Assembly: GCF_016123485.1 (NCBI RefSeq)
Contig: NZ_JADCKQ010000006.1
Span: 1-64,000, forward strand
From: Halocynthiibacter styelae
Lineage (GTDB): Bacteria > Pseudomonadota > Alphaproteobacteria > Rhodobacterales > Rhodobacteraceae
Length of the DNA stretch: 64,000 nucleotides
Direction: 5' to 3'
This document shows, in pieces, positions 62,588 to 64,000 of the stretch. The number at the start of each line of letters is the position of its first letter. Within the stretch, counting starts at the first letter, position 1. The notes under the pieces were generated by a model, which had not been told where the DNA came from, did not search any database, and saw nothing but the letters and a program-made list of their open reading frames with translations. The translations under genes and the position numbers were made by a program.

Positions 62588-63688
62588 TCAGCCAATAGTA
62601 CCCTGGTTTTCGCCCACCTGTCCACGGTGCAACAACAGATGGTCCAGCACAACGCAGGCCATCATCGCTTCGCCCACAGGCACAGCACGCACGCCGACGC
62701 AGGGATCATGACGGCCTTTGGTGACGACCTCAATCGGGGTGCCGTCTTTGCGGATGGACTGGCGCGGGGTCAGGATAGACGACGTTGGTTTAACCGCAAA
62801 CCGCACAACCACATCCTGCCCGGTGGAAATGCCACCCAGGATGCCACCGGCATGGTTTGAGGAATATTCCGGGCCATTTTCACCCATGAAGATTTCATCC
62901 GCATTGTCGGTGCCGGTCAGACGGGATGCCGCCATGCCTTCGCCGATCTCAACACCTTTCACAGCGTTGATCGACATCATCGCAGCGGCCAGATCAGTGT
63001 CTAACTTGGCGTAAATCGGTGCGCCAAGGCCCGCAGGCAGGTTTTGCGCGATGACTTCAACCGTTGCGCCAACAGAGTTATGTTCCTTACGGATCTTCTG
63101 CAGGTAATCTTCCCAGGCTGGGGCGGCTTCCGCATCCGGCAGCCAGAAATCATTGCCTTCAATCGCGCCCAAATCGATCTTTGAACGGTCCAGTTCCATC
63201 GCGCCCATGGCGGTCATGTAACCGACGATCTTCACCTCAGGCAGCAGATGGTTCAGAACAGCACGGGCAAGCCCGCCGGCCGCAACCCGCGCAGCGGTTT
63301 CACGCGCGGACGAGCGCCCACCACCACGATAATCGCGATTGCCGTATTTCTGGTGATAGGTGATGTCCGCATGACCCGGACGGAAGGTATTGGCGATGTC
63401 GCCGTAATCTTTGCTGCGCTGATCGGTGTTTTCGATCATCAGCTGAATGGAAGTACCGGTTGTCTTGCCCTCAAACACACCGGACAGAATATGCACCTGA
63501 TCCGGTTCATTGCGCTGGGTCATGTTTTTGTTCTGACCCGGGCGGCGTTTATCAAGGAACTGCTGAATAAAAGCTTCATCCACAGGCACGTTCGGCGGGC
63601 AGCCATCCACAGTCGCACCCAGCGCCGGCCCGTGGCTTTCACCCCAGGTGGTCACACGAAAAAGATGTCCGAAAGTGTTCATGCTCAT
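62588..63688 (-). CDS. aroC: Chorismate synthase
   Basis: Last step of the shikimate pathway (EPSP to chorismate), FMNH2-dependent. 366 residues with the family signatures [29 protein letters not shown] and [19 protein letters not shown] lies eight bases before the start; a second Met two codons later is possible. It is separated from the right-hand gene by a strong terminator. Confidence 0.96.
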   Translation of the reverse strand: MSMNTFGHLFRVTTWGESHGPALGATVDGCPPNVPVDEAFIQQFLDKRRPGQNKNMTQRNEPDQVHILSGVFEGKTTGTSIQLMIENTDQRSKDYGDIANTFRPGHADITYHQKYGNRDYRGGGRSSARETAARVAAGGLARAVLNHLLPEVKIVGYMTAMGAMELDRSKIDLGAIEGNDFWLPDAEAAPAWEDYLQKIRKEHNSVGATVEVIAQNLPAGLGAPIYAKLDTDLAAAMMSINAVKGVEIGEGMAASRLTGTDNADEIFMGENGPEYSSNHAGGILGGISTGQDVVVRFAVKPTSSILTPRQSIRKDGTPIEVVTKGRHDPCVGVRAVPVGEAMMACVVLDHLLLHRGQVGENQGTIG

Positions 63689-63751
63689 GGCGCTGCTCCT
63701 GCTCTTCGACTGTCTTTAACGGGAAATGCAGGCACAGAAAAGAGCGGGTAT

Positions 63752-63782
63752 AAAAAAGGCCGCGCAATCTCTTGCGCGACCT
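63752..63782 (-). terminator. Terminator of the right-edge gene
   Basis: On the minus strand GGTCGCGCAA-GAGA-TTGCGCGGCC is followed by six T (63752-63757). It ends the porin-like gene and isolates aroC. Confidence 0.88.
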
Positions 63783-63812
63783 GCTGTCTGTCCTCAGCCT
63801 GAATACAGAAAA

Positions 63813-64000
63813 TCAGACCGGTCCACCAAAGAGCGGCAGCCCGCTGAACAGGTTCGGATTCACACCATGGCGTGTCAGGCCCACACGTGAATTTGCCGGT
63901 TTTCCTCCGAAGGTATAGGTCAGCCCCAGTGTCATGCGATCGACACTATCGCCGTCCAGATCAATGCTGCTGTAAGAGGCGGTCACATAGACCGGCACAT
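63813..64000 (-). CDS. C-terminal end of a probable outer-membrane beta-barrel protein (partial)
   Basis: Only the last 62 codons lie in the window; the frame stays open to the right edge. Alternating residues (VYVTASYSSIDLDGDSVDRMTLGLTYTFGG) look like two beta-barrel strands, as in alphaproteobacterial porins. The protein continues for about 30 residues after the last strand instead of ending in an aromatic residue, which is unusual for a barrel. Confidence 0.55.
   Translation of the reverse strand, partial: VPVYVTASYSSIDLDGDSVDRMTLGLTYTFGGKPANSRVGLTRHGVNPNLFSGLPLFGGPV

Overview
The window looks like chromosomal DNA of a marine alphaproteobacterium of the Rhodobacterales (Roseobacter group). 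The reasons are the gene families and their order: rnd-lptC-lptA-lptB-rpoN-hpf-ptsN in one direction, a GlpSTPQUV-type glycerol ABC importer, non-pyrrolysine MttB-like and dimethylglycine dehydrogenase-like enzymes, a DddP-like M24 enzyme, and a Kdo kinase beside waaA. Estimated GC is in the mid-50s percent, coding is dense and most operons have overlapping start/stop codons. I see no rRNA, tRNA, CRISPR array, insertion sequence or prophage.

Layout. 0.3-3.5 kb (minus): msrPQ periplasmic methionine sulfoxide repair and a membrane-anchored FMN glutamate-synthase-family protein. 3.7-18.1 kb (plus): a catabolic block that appears to strip N-methyl groups and oxidise the product (MttB-like methyltransferase, aldehyde dehydrogenase, LysR regulator, class III aminotransferase, two dimethylglycine/sarcosine dehydrogenase-like flavoproteins, an Xsc-like TPP enzyme, TcuA/TcuB-like oxidoreductase). 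18.1-19.6 kb: M56 peptidase/BlaI pair. 19.7-28.2 kb: glpR-glpD diverging from glpVSTPQU. 28.3 kb: cytochrome b561. 29.0-34.3 kb: ugpBAEC plus an EEP-fold phosphoesterase, under a clear Pho box. 34.4-38.6 kb: two glycosyltransferases and a two-domain sulfotransferase. 38.6-43.6 kb (minus): rnd, LPS export genes, sigma-54, hibernation factor and EIIA-Ntr. 43.7-46.1 kb: 5-oxoprolinase pxpABC. 46.2-50.0 kb: LPS inner core (waaA, two glycosyltransferases, kdkA). 50.1-54.6 kb (minus): a small secreted protein, then an operon of unknown purpose (class II aldolase, PanB-like, DddP-like, sterol-desaturase-like), with a divergent LysR gene. 55.6-58.9 kb: ade and amn for adenine salvage. 59-61.5 kb: HU, an EamA transporter, CcdA and a Tat thioredoxin. 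The end holds an unknown membrane protein, aroC and the tail of a probable porin.

The most unusual items are four. (1) The 50.7-54.6 kb operon, whose PanB-like member has lost metal and substrate residues of true ketopantoate hydroxymethyltransferases, while its DddP-like member keeps every metal ligand and the catalytic Asp with the DddP spacing. (2) Two four-copy arrays of an ATGCAC-type hexamer repeated every 11 bp (210-248 and 50569-50607), each placed between a minus-strand terminator and what follows on the minus strand. (3) A glycerol ABC importer whose two ATPases carry complementary defects that fall in the same composite ATP site. (4) The 14-kb N-methyl-compound block, whose substrate cannot be read from sequence.
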